From the NCBI GenBank assembly GCA_016210205.1, contig JACQUO010000023.1, positions 67,788 to 131,787 on the forward strand: a stretch of 64,000 bases of DNA. Reading direction: 5' to 3'. This document shows, one piece after another, positions 1 through 7,609 of this stretch. The notes beneath the pieces are model-generated. The model saw only the letters and a list, made by a program, of their open reading frames with translations. It had not been told where the DNA came from and did no database searches. The stretch comes from Chloroflexota bacterium (GTDB taxonomy: Bacteria; Chloroflexota; Dehalococcoidia; JACQUO01). The position numbers were made by a program, and so were the translations under genes. How positions within the stretch are numbered: position 1 is the first letter of the stretch; every line of letters starts with the position of its first letter.

Positions 1-75
1 ACCAGGGGGGCAAGCGACGCTGCGGTCTCATGGCCTCTATGATAGCATCCTCTCACTTTTGAAAAAAGGCCTCTC

Positions 76-104
76 TTGGACAGCGAAGCTGGATGTGTTA
101 GACT
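76..104 (+). promoter_or_regulatory. sigma70-like promoter of the atypical response regulator
   Basis: TTGGAC at 76-81 and TAGACT at 99-104 are separated by exactly 17 bases, and the first gene starts 45 bases further on. The match to the housekeeping consensus is seen directly; activity is inferred. No TAAC-repeat operator like those at 812 and 2529 lies here, so autoregulation by that box is not suggested. Confidence 0.5.
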
Positions 105-148
105 GGGGCTAAAGGCCGTCTGGAGGGAGGAAAGAGGAAGGCCCTACT

Positions 149-814
149 ATGGCTAAGGTGGTTGTTTTAGGGGTGGGCCTAGAGAAAATGCCCGGCCTGG
201 CCGAGTTGAGCGCTGGCGGCTACCAGCTTACCCTCGTCGCCACGCCGCAGGAAGCCCTGGAGCTCTTGGAGCAGGCCCAGCCGGAAGCGGCGCTCCTGTC
301 CTGGAACCCCAGCCACCGTGAGGAGCTGGGTCGGCTCTTGGAGCGCTGCCTGGGCCGCATCCAAACCGTGGCCGTGGTGGCGGAAAAGGACCTGGAAGAC
401 TACTTTCAGGGCCCCGCCGCCGACGACTTCCTGCTGGCTCCCCCGCGGCCCCGGGAGCTCCTGGCCCGGTTAGGCCGACTGCTGTCTCAGCGGACAGAGC
501 CTGAAGGCTCCCTGCTTCGCAGCGGCGACCTCACCCTGGACCTAGAGCAGTACCGGGTCTGGGTGAACGAGCGGTCCGTGGACCTGACCTACACCGAGTA
601 TGAGCTCCTGCGCTTTCTGGCCTCCAACCGAAGACGGGTCTTCTCCCGGGAGACCCTACTCAACAAGGTCTGGGGCTATGACTATTTCGGCGGCTCCCGC
701 ACCGTGGATGTCCACATCCGTCGCCTGCGCGCCAAACTGGAAGATAAAGACCACATCTTCATCGAGACCGTCCGAAACGTGGGCTACCGCTTCCAACCAT
801 CCCCCCCGCTGTAA
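149..814 (+). CDS. GlnR-like OmpR-family regulator with degenerate receiver domain
   Basis: 221 residues: a receiver-like fold (about 1-115) followed by a clear OmpR/PhoB winged helix (about 125-217; motifs YTEYELL, LLNKVWGYDY, VDVHIRRLR and GYRF). The receiver lacks its chemistry: there is no N-terminal acidic pair, the phospho-acceptor position reads LLSWN with Ser51, and the conserved Lys-Pro is replaced by APPRP. Such receivers occur in phosphorylation-independent regulators such as actinobacterial GlnR. The gene lies directly upstream of amt, glnB and glnA, and repeats of the OmpR/GlnR type precede amt and glnA. I infer a nitrogen regulator controlling the island. Family assignment is firm; the GlnR-type role is inference. 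Confidence 0.85.
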   Translation: MAKVVVLGVGLEKMPGLAELSAGGYQLTLVATPQEALELLEQAQPEAALLSWNPSHREELGRLLERCLGRIQTVAVVAEKDLEDYFQGPAADDFLLAPPRPRELLARLGRLLSQRTEPEGSLLRSGDLTLDLEQYRVWVNERSVDLTYTEYELLRFLASNRRRVFSRETLLNKVWGYDYFGGSRTVDVHIRRLRAKLEDKDHIFIETVRNVGYRFQPSPPL

Positions 815-864
815 CACAGCCTTAACATCCGGTTAACCAGGCGGAAATAAACCCCCCTTAAACT
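812..864 (+). promoter_or_regulatory. operator (three TAAC repeats plus GAAATA) and -10 box of amt
   Basis: TAAC occurs at 812, 823 and 834, exactly 11 bp apart, followed 10 bp later by GAAATA at 844. The first copy overlaps the stop codon of the upstream regulator. A -10-like TAAACT lies at 859-864. The same array with the same spacing precedes glnA at 2529-2581. One repeat per helical turn upstream of a -10 without a good -35 is the usual layout for an activator of the OmpR/PhoB/GlnR type. The probable binder is the product of the adjacent gene. Confidence 0.65.
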
Positions 865-897
865 AATAAGCAAGGATTTTAGTTTAAGGAGGGACTC

Positions 898-2121
898 ATG
901 AACTCGGGAGACACCGCCTGGGTGCTCATCTCCTCGGCCCTGGTGCTCCTCATGACCCCCGCTCTGGGGTTCTTCTATGGGGGCATGGTGCGGCGCAAGA
1001 ACGCCCTGTCCACCATCATGCAGAGCTTCATCATCGTCGCCCTCATCAGCGTGCAGTGGGTGCTATGGGGCTACAGCCTGGCCTTCGGCCCTGACATCGG
1101 CGGACTTATCGGCAGCCTGGGGTGGTTCGGCCTCAAGGGGGTGGGCGCGGAGCCAGGGCCCTACGCCGCCACCATTCCCCACCAGGCCTTCATGATTTTC
1201 CAGGCCATGTTCGCCATCATCACCCCGGCCCTCATCACCGGGGCCTTCGCCGAGCGCATCAAGTTCAAGTCCATGCTCATCTTCATCGTGCTCTGGGCCA
1301 CCCTGGTCTATGACCCCCTGGCCCATTGGGTCTGGGGCAACGGCGGCTGGCTGAGGAACCTGGGGGCCATGGACTTCGCCGGGGGCACCGTGGTGCACAT
1401 CTCCTCCGGGTTTGCGGCCCTGGCGGCGGCCCTGGTCCTGGGCCCGCGGGTGGGCCGAGGCAAGGAGCCCATGGAGCCCCATGACATCACCATCGTAGTC
1501 CTGGGAGCAGCCTTGCTCTGGTTCGGCTGGTTCGGGTTCAACGCCGGCAGCGCCCTGGCCGCCGATGGCCTGGCCACCGCCGCCTTCGTCACCACCAACA
1601 CCGCCGCGGCCATGGCCGCCCTCACCTGGATGAGCCTCTCCTGGCTCCTGGACGGCAAGCCCAGCGTCCTGGGGGCCGCCACCGGCGCAGTGGTGGGCCT
1701 GGTGGCCATCACCCCCGCGGCCGGCTTCGTCACCCCCATGGCGGCGGTCATCATCGGCTTTATAGCCCCCATCGCCAGCTTCCTGGTCATCCGGCTCTTC
1801 AAGAAGTGGCAGCGGGCGGACGACGCCCTGGATGTCTGGGGCTGCCACGGCATCGGCGGCACGGTGGGGGCGTTGGCCACAGGTATCTTCGCCACCACCT
1901 TGGTCAACCCCGCGGGTGCCAATGGTCTCTTTTATGGGAACCCCGCCCAACTGGGCATCCAGGCCCTGGCGGTGGTCGTCTCCTGGGTCTTCGCCTTCGT
2001 GGTCACCTTCATCATACTCAAGGTGCTTGATGTCACTATCGGCCTCAAGGTGGACAAGGAGCAAGAAGTCCAGGGGCTGGACCTGTCCCAGCACGGCGAG
2101 CCCGCCTACAGCGCTGACTAG
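898..2121 (+). CDS. amt: ammonium transporter (Amt family)
   Basis: 407-residue Amt/MEP/Rh channel with about 11 predicted membrane segments that imports ammonium across the cytoplasmic membrane. The twin pore histidines are visible as His167 (VVHISSG) and His317 (GCHGIGG), and the family signature FGWFGFNAGS is present near residue 206. No cleavable signal peptide beyond the first segment. A strong ribosome-binding site (AAGGAGGGACTC) directly precedes ATG 898. The PII gene follows 23 bases downstream, as in most bacteria, so the pore is probably gated by PII. Transcription is likely controlled by the TAAC-repeat operator at 812-850. Confidence 0.95.
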   Translation: MNSGDTAWVLISSALVLLMTPALGFFYGGMVRRKNALSTIMQSFIIVALISVQWVLWGYSLAFGPDIGGLIGSLGWFGLKGVGAEPGPYAATIPHQAFMIFQAMFAIITPALITGAFAERIKFKSMLIFIVLWATLVYDPLAHWVWGNGGWLRNLGAMDFAGGTVVHISSGFAALAAALVLGPRVGRGKEPMEPHDITIVVLGAALLWFGWFGFNAGSALAADGLATAAFVTTNTAAAMAALTWMSLSWLLDGKPSVLGAATGAVVGLVAITPAAGFVTPMAAVIIGFIAPIASFLVIRLFKKWQRADDALDVWGCHGIGGTVGALATGIFATTLVNPAGANGLFYGNPAQLGIQALAVVVSWVFAFVVTFIILKVLDVTIGLKVDKEQEVQGLDLSQHGEPAYSAD

Positions 2122-2144
2122 TTTATCCACAAGGAGAATGAGGC

Positions 2145-2486
2145 ATGAAGAAAATCGAGGCTATCATCCGCCCCGAGAAGCTGGAGGCCACCAAGAACGC
2201 CCTGGTTGCCAAAGGCATCGTAGGTCTCAATGTAGTCCATGTCACCGGCCGGGGGGTCCAGAAAGGCATCGTCCACACGGGGCGCACCGGCGAGCGCATC
2301 GAGGTGGATATGCTCCCCAAAGTGAAGATGGAGCTGGTGGTGGCCGATGCCAAGGTAGCCGTGGCCGTGGATACCATCTGCCAGGTCTCCCGCACGGGCA
2401 ACATCGGCGACGGCAAGATATTCATCTACCCCGTTGAGGATGCCATCCGCGTCCGCACCGGCGAACGGGGGGAAGCTGCGCTCTAA
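2145..2486 (+). CDS. glnB: nitrogen regulatory protein PII (GlnB/GlnK family) lacking the T-loop tyrosine
   Basis: 113-residue PII trimer subunit that senses ATP/ADP and 2-oxoglutarate and controls Amt and glutamine synthetase. Family motifs are clear: KKIEAIIRPEKL at the start, LPKVKMELVV, and the C-terminal signature GDGKIFIYPVEDAIRVRTGE. The T-loop (about residues 37-55) contains no tyrosine, so uridylylation at the enterobacterial Tyr51 position is not possible; regulation by ligands alone or by another modification is inferred. ATG 2145 has an AAGGAG site upstream. Linkage to amt suggests a GlnK-type function. Confidence 0.94.
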   Translation: MKKIEAIIRPEKLEATKNALVAKGIVGLNVVHVTGRGVQKGIVHTGRTGERIEVDMLPKVKMELVVADAKVAVAVDTICQVSRTGNIGDGKIFIYPVEDAIRVRTGERGEAAL

Positions 2487-2528
2487 GCCCAGGGGCAGCA
2501 GGCTGGACCTGGGTGAGAGCCCCGTCTG

Positions 2529-2581
2529 TAATATATTCGTAACATCTGCGTAACACCTCGGAAATAGGGTGTGGCTATCAT
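2529..2581 (+). promoter_or_regulatory. operator (TAAT-TAAC-TAAC-GAAATA) and -10 box of glnA
   Basis: TAAT at 2529, TAAC at 2540 and TAAC at 2551 are 11 bp apart, and GAAATA follows at 2561, 10 bp after the last repeat. A -10-like TATCAT is at 2576-2581, 15 bp after the GAAATA start, the same distance as in the amt operator. Transcription would start near 2588. This removes the upstream GTG at 2571 as a translation start and supports TTG 2622. Regulation by the GlnR-like protein is inferred. Confidence 0.65.
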
Positions 2582-2621
2582 AAAGGCAAAAGCGAATCCA
2601 TTCGGGTTCGAGGAGGAACGC

Positions 2622-4058
2622 TTGGTAACCAAAGCGGGCATCAAGACGCCAAAGGACGCCATCGCCTTCAGCCGGGAAAAGGGCTGCCTCATGGTGGACC
2701 TCAAGTTCGTTGACCTGCCCGGCCTATGGCAGCACTTCTCCATCCCGGCAGGCGAACTCAATGAGGAACTCTTTGCGGAGGGGATTGGATTTGACGGCTC
2801 CTCCATCCGCGGCTTCCAGAAGATTCACGAGAGCGATATGCTCCTGTTCCCTGACCCCACCACCGCCATCGTGGACCCGGCCCTGGAGGTGCCCACCCTC
2901 AGCCTCATCTGCAATGTGCGCGACCCGGTCACGGGCCAGCCCTACTCTCGGGACCCCCGCTACATCGCCCAGAAGGCCGAGGCTCATCTCAAGGCCAGCG
3001 GCATCGCCGACGCCTCCTACTGGGGCCCGGAGCTGGAGCACTTCATCTTCAGCAGTATCCGTTTTGACCAGACCAGCCATTCCGGCTACTACTATGTCGA
3101 CTCCATCGCCGGCATCTGGAACTCGGGCAACGGCGAAGGGCAAAACCTGGGCTACCGCCCCCGCTCTAAGGAGGGCTACTTCCCGGTGCCGCCCACCGAT
3201 AAGTTCCAGGACCTGCGCTCCCGCATAGCCCTGAAGATGATAGAGTCGGGCATCGATATTGAGGTCCACCACCACGAGGTGGCCACCGCCGGCCAGGCCG
3301 AGTTCGACATGCGGTACGACACCCTAACCCGCATGGCCGACAAGGTGATGCTGTTCAAATACATCGTGAAGAATATGGCGGTCAAACACGGCTTCACCGC
3401 CACCTTCATGCCCAAGCCCCTCTTCCAAGACAATGGCTCCGGCATGCATGTACATCAAAGCCTCTGGAAGAACGGTAAGAACCTCTTCTTCGACAAGAAG
3501 GGGTACGCCCTCTTGAGCCAGACCGCCAAGCTCTACATCGGCGGGCTTTTGACCCACTCGCCCGCCCTGCTCGCCTTATGCGCCCCCACCACCAACTCCT
3601 ACCGGCGCCTGGTTCCGGGCTACGAGGCGCCCATCAACCTGGTCTATTCCCAGCGCAACCGCAGCGCCGCGGTGCGCATCCCCATGTATTCCAGCAACCC
3701 CACCGCCAAACGCCTGGAATACCGCCCGCCGGACGGCTCCTGCAACCCGTACCTGGCCTTTTCTGCCCTGCTCATGGCCGGCCTGGACGGCATCCGCAAG
3801 GAGATGGACCCCGGCGAGCCCATGGACAAAGATGTCTACGAGCTGGAGCCTCATGAGGCGGCCTTGGTGAAATCGACCCCGGGCTCCCTGGGCGAGGTGC
3901 TGGAAGCCCTGGAGAAGAACCACAAATTCCTTCTGGAGGGCGGGGTTTTCACCCCGGACGTCCTGGAGACCTGGGTGAGCTACAAACAAAAGAATGAGGT
4001 GGACGCCATTGCCCTGCGCCCCCATCCCTATGAGTTCCACCTTTACTTCGACGTGTAG
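2622..4058 (+). CDS. glnA: glutamine synthetase, type I
   Basis: 478 residues. Makes glutamine from glutamate, ammonia and ATP in the cytoplasm, as a dodecamer in this family. Motifs: beta-grasp domain with FDGSSIRGF, ammonium/metal-site YWGPELEHFIF, the HHEVATAGQAEFDMRY metal and glutamate site, ATP-site KPLFQDNGSGMHVHQSLWK, and RLVPGYEAP. The start chosen is TTG 2622, with AGGAGG five bases upstream; it gives the usual N terminus (VTKAGIKTPKDAIAF) and lies downstream of the predicted transcription start. An upstream GTG at 2571 would add 17 residues untypical of the family. No PII/adenylyltransferase gene is nearby. This copy carries the TAAC-repeat operator, so it is the likely nitrogen-regulated enzyme. 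Confidence 0.95.
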   Translation: MVTKAGIKTPKDAIAFSREKGCLMVDLKFVDLPGLWQHFSIPAGELNEELFAEGIGFDGSSIRGFQKIHESDMLLFPDPTTAIVDPALEVPTLSLICNVRDPVTGQPYSRDPRYIAQKAEAHLKASGIADASYWGPELEHFIFSSIRFDQTSHSGYYYVDSIAGIWNSGNGEGQNLGYRPRSKEGYFPVPPTDKFQDLRSRIALKMIESGIDIEVHHHEVATAGQAEFDMRYDTLTRMADKVMLFKYIVKNMAVKHGFTATFMPKPLFQDNGSGMHVHQSLWKNGKNLFFDKKGYALLSQTAKLYIGGLLTHSPALLALCAPTTNSYRRLVPGYEAPINLVYSQRNRSAAVRIPMYSSNPTAKRLEYRPPDGSCNPYLAFSALLMAGLDGIRKEMDPGEPMDKDVYELEPHEAALVKSTPGSLGEVLEALEKNHKFLLEGGVFTPDVLETWVSYKQKNEVDAIALRPHPYEFHLYFDV

Positions 4059-4131
4059 CCACAAGAGCGGAAAGGGTCTGAGGGCCCCCACCACATACCG
4101 ACCGGAAAGGCATTGCGAAAGGAGCAATCTC

Positions 4132-4215
4132 ATGGACATGACAATTATCTCCGCCATCAGCTTCCTGGCCCTGTGCTCCATTTGGGTATTCATGCCCAGC
4201 GCGGTCAAGCGCTAA
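4132..4215 (+). CDS. 27-residue single-membrane-segment small protein
   Basis: ATG 4132 has a good AAAGGAG ribosome-binding site seven bases upstream and opens 27 codons beginning MDMTIISAISFLAL and ending PSAVKR. The middle is a continuous hydrophobic helix with a short polar, positively charged C terminus, consistent with a small inner-membrane peptide. It sits between two glutamine synthetase genes, 73 bases after the first, on the same strand. I do not recognise the family. The strong ribosome-binding site and the hydrophobic sequence argue for translation, but without conservation data it remains a candidate. Confidence 0.5.
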   Translation: MDMTIISAISFLALCSIWVFMPSAVKR

Positions 4216-4291
4216 GCCCTCCAGCGCATCTGAGGCGCCAGGGCCGTCCAACTCAATACGCTAAAACATAGAGCACGTCTATCATCGCGAG

Positions 4292-4311
4292 GCGCCTTCA
4301 ACTGAAGGCGC
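4292..4311 (+). repeat. short inverted repeat in the leader of the second glutamine synthetase
   Basis: GCGCCTTC at 4292-4299 and GAAGGCGC at 4304-4311 form a perfect 8-bp stem with a 4-base loop. No T-run follows, so it is not a standard intrinsic terminator. It lies in the 168-base gap between the small ORF and the second glutamine synthetase and could be an operator or a leader hairpin. Confidence 0.4.
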
Positions 4312-4383
4312 TGGGAGACCCTAGACAGGCCTCCGCGCTTGCGTGTATGATAGGCGTGCTTTTTTAAATTGAGAGGAGGGCCC

Positions 4384-5724
4384 ATGGTCGCAAATGCGAA
4401 TAAGAATAAGGACTATGTCCTGAAGAAAGCCAAAGAGTTGGATGTGAAGTTCATCCGCATGTGGTTCACCGATATCCTGGGCCAGCTCAAGAGCTTCGCC
4501 ATCACCGTAGATGAGCTGGAAGGCGCTCTCGAGAGCGGTATGGGCTTCGATGGCTCCTCCATCGAAGGCTTCGCTCGCATCGACGAGAGCGACATGATTG
4601 CCCTGCCCGACCCCAGCACCTTCACCCTGCTCCCCTGGCGCCCCCAGGAACGCAACACCGTGGCCCGCATGTTCTGCGACATCCACCTCCCCGGGGGCAA
4701 GCCATTCGAGGGAGACCCGCGCTATGTCCTGAAACGCAACCTGCAGCGGGCTGCCGAGCTGGGCTACACCTTCTATGTGGGCCCGGAGCTGGAGTATTTC
4801 TACCTGGAGAGCAGTACCAACCCCAAACCCCTGGACCAGGGCGGCTATTTCGACCTCACCCCCCTGGATACGGCCTCGGACCTCCGCCGGGACACCGTCC
4901 TCACCCTAGAGGAGATGGGCATCCCCATCGAGTACTCGCACCATGAGGTGGCTCCCTCCCAGCACGAGATTGACATGCGCTACACCGACGCCCTGACCAT
5001 GGCCGACAACGCCATGACCTTCCGACTGGTGGTAAAGGAGATTGCCTTGAAGCACGGCGTCTATGCCACCTTCATGCCCAAGCCCATCTTCGGCGTCAAC
5101 GGCAGCGGCATGCATGTCCACCAGTCCCTCTTCAAGGGCAGCAAGAACGCCTTCTTCGACCCCAAGGATAAGAATTATCTCTCGCCCGTCGCCAAATCCT
5201 TTATAGCTGGCCTCCTGGCGCATGCTCCGGAGATAACGGCGGTGACCAGCCAGTGGGTGAACTCCTATAAGCGCCTGGTTCCCGGCTATGAGGCCCCCGT
5301 TTACATCTGCTGGGCCCGCAAAAACCGCTCTACCCTGGTCAGGGTGCCAGAATACAAGCCAGGCAAGGAGCAGTCCACTCGTATCGAGTACCGGGCCCCA
5401 GACCCCGCTTGCAATCCCTATCTCACCTTCAGCGTCATGCTCGCCGCGGGGCTGGAGGGCATCGACAAGGGCTACGAGCTGCCGGCGGCGGTGGAAGAGG
5501 ACGTCTATCACCTGCCCGAGACGGCCCGAAGGCGGCGGGGCATCAAGTCCCTCCCCGGCAGCCTGTGGGAGGCGGTGCAGCTCACCGCCAAGAGCAATGT
5601 GGTGCGGCGGGCCCTGGGGGAGCATGTGTTCAACAACTTCCTTGAGAACAAGCGAGTGGAGTGGGACCACTGGCGGGTCCATGTCACCGACTACGAGGTA
5701 AACCGGTACCTGCCTATTCTGTAG
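4384..5724 (+). CDS. glnA: second glutamine synthetase (type I, GSI-alpha-like)
   Basis: 446 residues, again a full glutamine synthetase: FDGSSIEGFARI, FYVGPELEYFYL, SHHEVAPSQHEIDMRY, KPIFGVNGSGMHVHQSLFK and RLVPGYEAPVYI are all present. It is shorter than the first copy and lacks the enterobacterial adenylylation loop tyrosine motif (the region reads VYHLPETARRRRG), resembling the feedback-inhibited GSI-alpha type. ATG 4384 follows GAGAGGAGGG; an in-frame TTG at 4369 lies inside that site and is rejected. No TAAC-repeat operator precedes it, so its expression may be constitutive or differ from that of the first copy. NAD+ synthetase, a glutamine consumer, follows 25 bases downstream. Confidence 0.93.
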   Translation: MVANANKNKDYVLKKAKELDVKFIRMWFTDILGQLKSFAITVDELEGALESGMGFDGSSIEGFARIDESDMIALPDPSTFTLLPWRPQERNTVARMFCDIHLPGGKPFEGDPRYVLKRNLQRAAELGYTFYVGPELEYFYLESSTNPKPLDQGGYFDLTPLDTASDLRRDTVLTLEEMGIPIEYSHHEVAPSQHEIDMRYTDALTMADNAMTFRLVVKEIALKHGVYATFMPKPIFGVNGSGMHVHQSLFKGSKNAFFDPKDKNYLSPVAKSFIAGLLAHAPEITAVTSQWVNSYKRLVPGYEAPVYICWARKNRSTLVRVPEYKPGKEQSTRIEYRAPDPACNPYLTFSVMLAAGLEGIDKGYELPAAVEEDVYHLPETARRRRGIKSLPGSLWEAVQLTAKSNVVRRALGEHVFNNFLENKRVEWDHWRVHVTDYEVNRYLPIL

Positions 5725-5749
5725 GCCCTATCCCCATGAAGGCAAATTT

Positions 5750-7495
5750 ATGAGGAGCCTGCGCGTCGCCCTGGCCCAGATAAACACCACCGTGGGCGAT
5801 TTTGCGGGCAACACCGCCAAGATAAGGGAATACATCGACCGCGCCCGGTCCCTGGGGGCCGACCTGGTGGCCTTTCCCGAGATGGCCATCACGGGCTATC
5901 CCCCCGAGGACCTTTTGCTTAAGACCCACTTCATCCAGGAGAACCTCCGGCGTCGGGATGAGCTCCTCCGCCACACCCAGGGCATCGTGGCTGTGGTGGG
6001 CTTCGTGGACGCCCCCAACGACCTCTACAACGCCGCCGCCATCATAGCCGACGGCAACCTCTGCGGCGTCTATCATAAGGCCTACCTCCCCAACTACGGC
6101 GTCTTCGACGAGGATCGCTACTTTCGGCCCGGCTCTATCTGCCCTATATTCACCGTTAAAGGCATCGGCGTGGGCGTCAACATCTGTGAGGACATCTGGC
6201 ACGCCACGGGCCCCATCGCCCGCCAGGCCAGCGCCGAAGCCCAAATCATCATCAACATCAACGCCTCGCCCTACCACGCCGGCAAGGGCAGTTTCCGAGA
6301 GACCATGCTGGCTACCCGAGCCTCCGACAACACGGTGATAGTGTGTTATGTCAACCTGGTGGGCGGACAGGACGAGCTGGTCTTCGACGGCGGCAGCCTC
6401 ATCTTCAACGAGAAAGGCCAGCTCCTGGCCCGGGGGAAGCAGTTCGAAGAAGACCTGATGGTGGTTGACCTGGATGTGGAATCGGTCTTCCGCACCCGCC
6501 TCCGAGACCCCCGAGGGCGGCAGCAGCGCATGGCCCAGCAGGCGTCGGGCCAGTCCTGCCCCACCATCCCCATACCTCAAGTCGGCACAGAGGCTGACAA
6601 AACCCCCCTGGCCAGGCGGGACCTCCAGCCCTATGACATGCCGGAGGAAGTGTACCACGCCCTGGTGCTGGGGACCCGGGACTATGTGAACAAGAACGGC
6701 TTCAAGAAGGTGGTCATAGGCCTCTCCGGGGGCATCGATTCCTCCATCGTGGCGGTCATCGCCGTGGACGCCCTAGGCCCGGAGAATGTGCTGGGGGTAT
6801 CCATGCCCTCCCGCTACTCATCCCCCGGCAGCAAGAGCGATGCCCAGCTCCTGGCCCACAACCTGGGCATGAAACTCCTGACCATCCCCATCGAGAAGAC
6901 CTTTACCGCCAGCCTGGACACCCTCTCCGAGGCCTTCGCCGGCACCCCGTCCGGGGTGGCGGAGGAAAACCTCCAGGCCCGGCTGCGGGGCAACCTCCTC
7001 ATGGCCCTCTCCAACAAGTTCGGGTGGCTGGTGCTGACCACCGGCAACAAGAGCGAGATGGCCACCGGCTACGCCACCCTCTACGGCGACATGGCGGGGG
7101 GGCTGGCCGTCATCAAGGACGTGCCCAAGACCCTGGTCTATAAGCTGTCCCACTACCGGAACGCCCAGGCGGGGCGGGACCTCATCCCCCAGAGCGTCAT
7201 CGCCAAGGAGCCGACCGCGGAGCTCCGGCCTAACCAGAGGGATGTGGACTCCCTCCCGCCGTACGAAGTCCTGGACCCCATCCTGGAGGCCTACATTGAG
7301 GAAGACAAAGGCCCCGGGGAAATTGTGGCCCTGGGCTTCGACCCCGCCATGGTGCACAAGGTGGTCACCATGGTGGACCGCAACGAGTACAAGCGCCGCC
7401 AGTCGCCCCCGGGCATTAAGATTACCCCCAAGGCCTTTGGCCGGGACCGGCGCCTCCCCATCACCTCCCGCTACCAGCCCTTTCCCCAGGGCTAA
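5750..7495 (+). CDS. nadE: glutamine-dependent NAD+ synthetase
   Basis: 581 residues, two domains. The N-terminal nitrilase-type amidase (about 1-265) releases ammonia from glutamine and shows the Glu44 (AFPEMAITGYPPED), Lys110 (VYHKAYLPNYG) and Cys146 (VNICEDIW) triad. The C-terminal synthetase (about 290-575) has the ATP pyrophosphatase loop SGGIDSS at 326-332 and the TTGNKSEMATGYATLYGDMAGG motif. It amidates deamido-NAD+ to NAD+. Length matches the two-domain family. The gene is 25 bases downstream of the second glutamine synthetase, so an operon linking glutamine supply to NAD+ synthesis is likely. Confidence 0.95.
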   Translation: MRSLRVALAQINTTVGDFAGNTAKIREYIDRARSLGADLVAFPEMAITGYPPEDLLLKTHFIQENLRRRDELLRHTQGIVAVVGFVDAPNDLYNAAAIIADGNLCGVYHKAYLPNYGVFDEDRYFRPGSICPIFTVKGIGVGVNICEDIWHATGPIARQASAEAQIIININASPYHAGKGSFRETMLATRASDNTVIVCYVNLVGGQDELVFDGGSLIFNEKGQLLARGKQFEEDLMVVDLDVESVFRTRLRDPRGRQQRMAQQASGQSCPTIPIPQVGTEADKTPLARRDLQPYDMPEEVYHALVLGTRDYVNKNGFKKVVIGLSGGIDSSIVAVIAVDALGPENVLGVSMPSRYSSPGSKSDAQLLAHNLGMKLLTIPIEKTFTASLDTLSEAFAGTPSGVAEENLQARLRGNLLMALSNKFGWLVLTTGNKSEMATGYATLYGDMAGGLAVIKDVPKTLVYKLSHYRNAQAGRDLIPQSVIAKEPTAELRPNQRDVDSLPPYEVLDPILEAYIEEDKGPGEIVALGFDPAMVHKVVTMVDRNEYKRRQSPPGIKITPKAFGRDRRLPITSRYQPFPQG

Positions 7496-7522
7496 AAGGC
7501 CGCCAATCCTCCGCCTAGCCGT

Positions 7523-7551
7523 TTGACATGGCGTGCTTTCCCCGCTATCTT
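7523..7551 (+). promoter_or_regulatory. sigma70-like promoter of the first 2-hydroxyacyl-CoA-dehydratase-like gene
   Basis: Perfect -35 TTGACA at 7523-7528, a 17-base spacer, then TATCTT at 7546-7551. The gene begins 59 bases downstream after a GGGAGGAGG site. The match is seen directly; transcription is inferred. It indicates that this gene is transcribed separately from the nitrogen island. Confidence 0.6.
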
Positions 7552-7609
7552 TAATGCAATGTTAGGTTTGCTTTAGCGTCGGGGAGCGAATAGGGAGGAG
7601 GCCAGGACC

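Noticed and set aside
1063-2130. 355-codon open frame antisense to the ammonium transporter gene
   Set aside because: Gly/Asp/His-rich composition typical of the complement of a high-GC membrane-protein gene; no family motif and no ribosome-binding site.
4254-4285. Possible third TAAC-type operator before the second glutamine synthetase (TATCAT at 4280)
   Set aside because: A -10-like TATCAT is present, but upstream repeats do not match TAAC or GAAATA at the right spacing.
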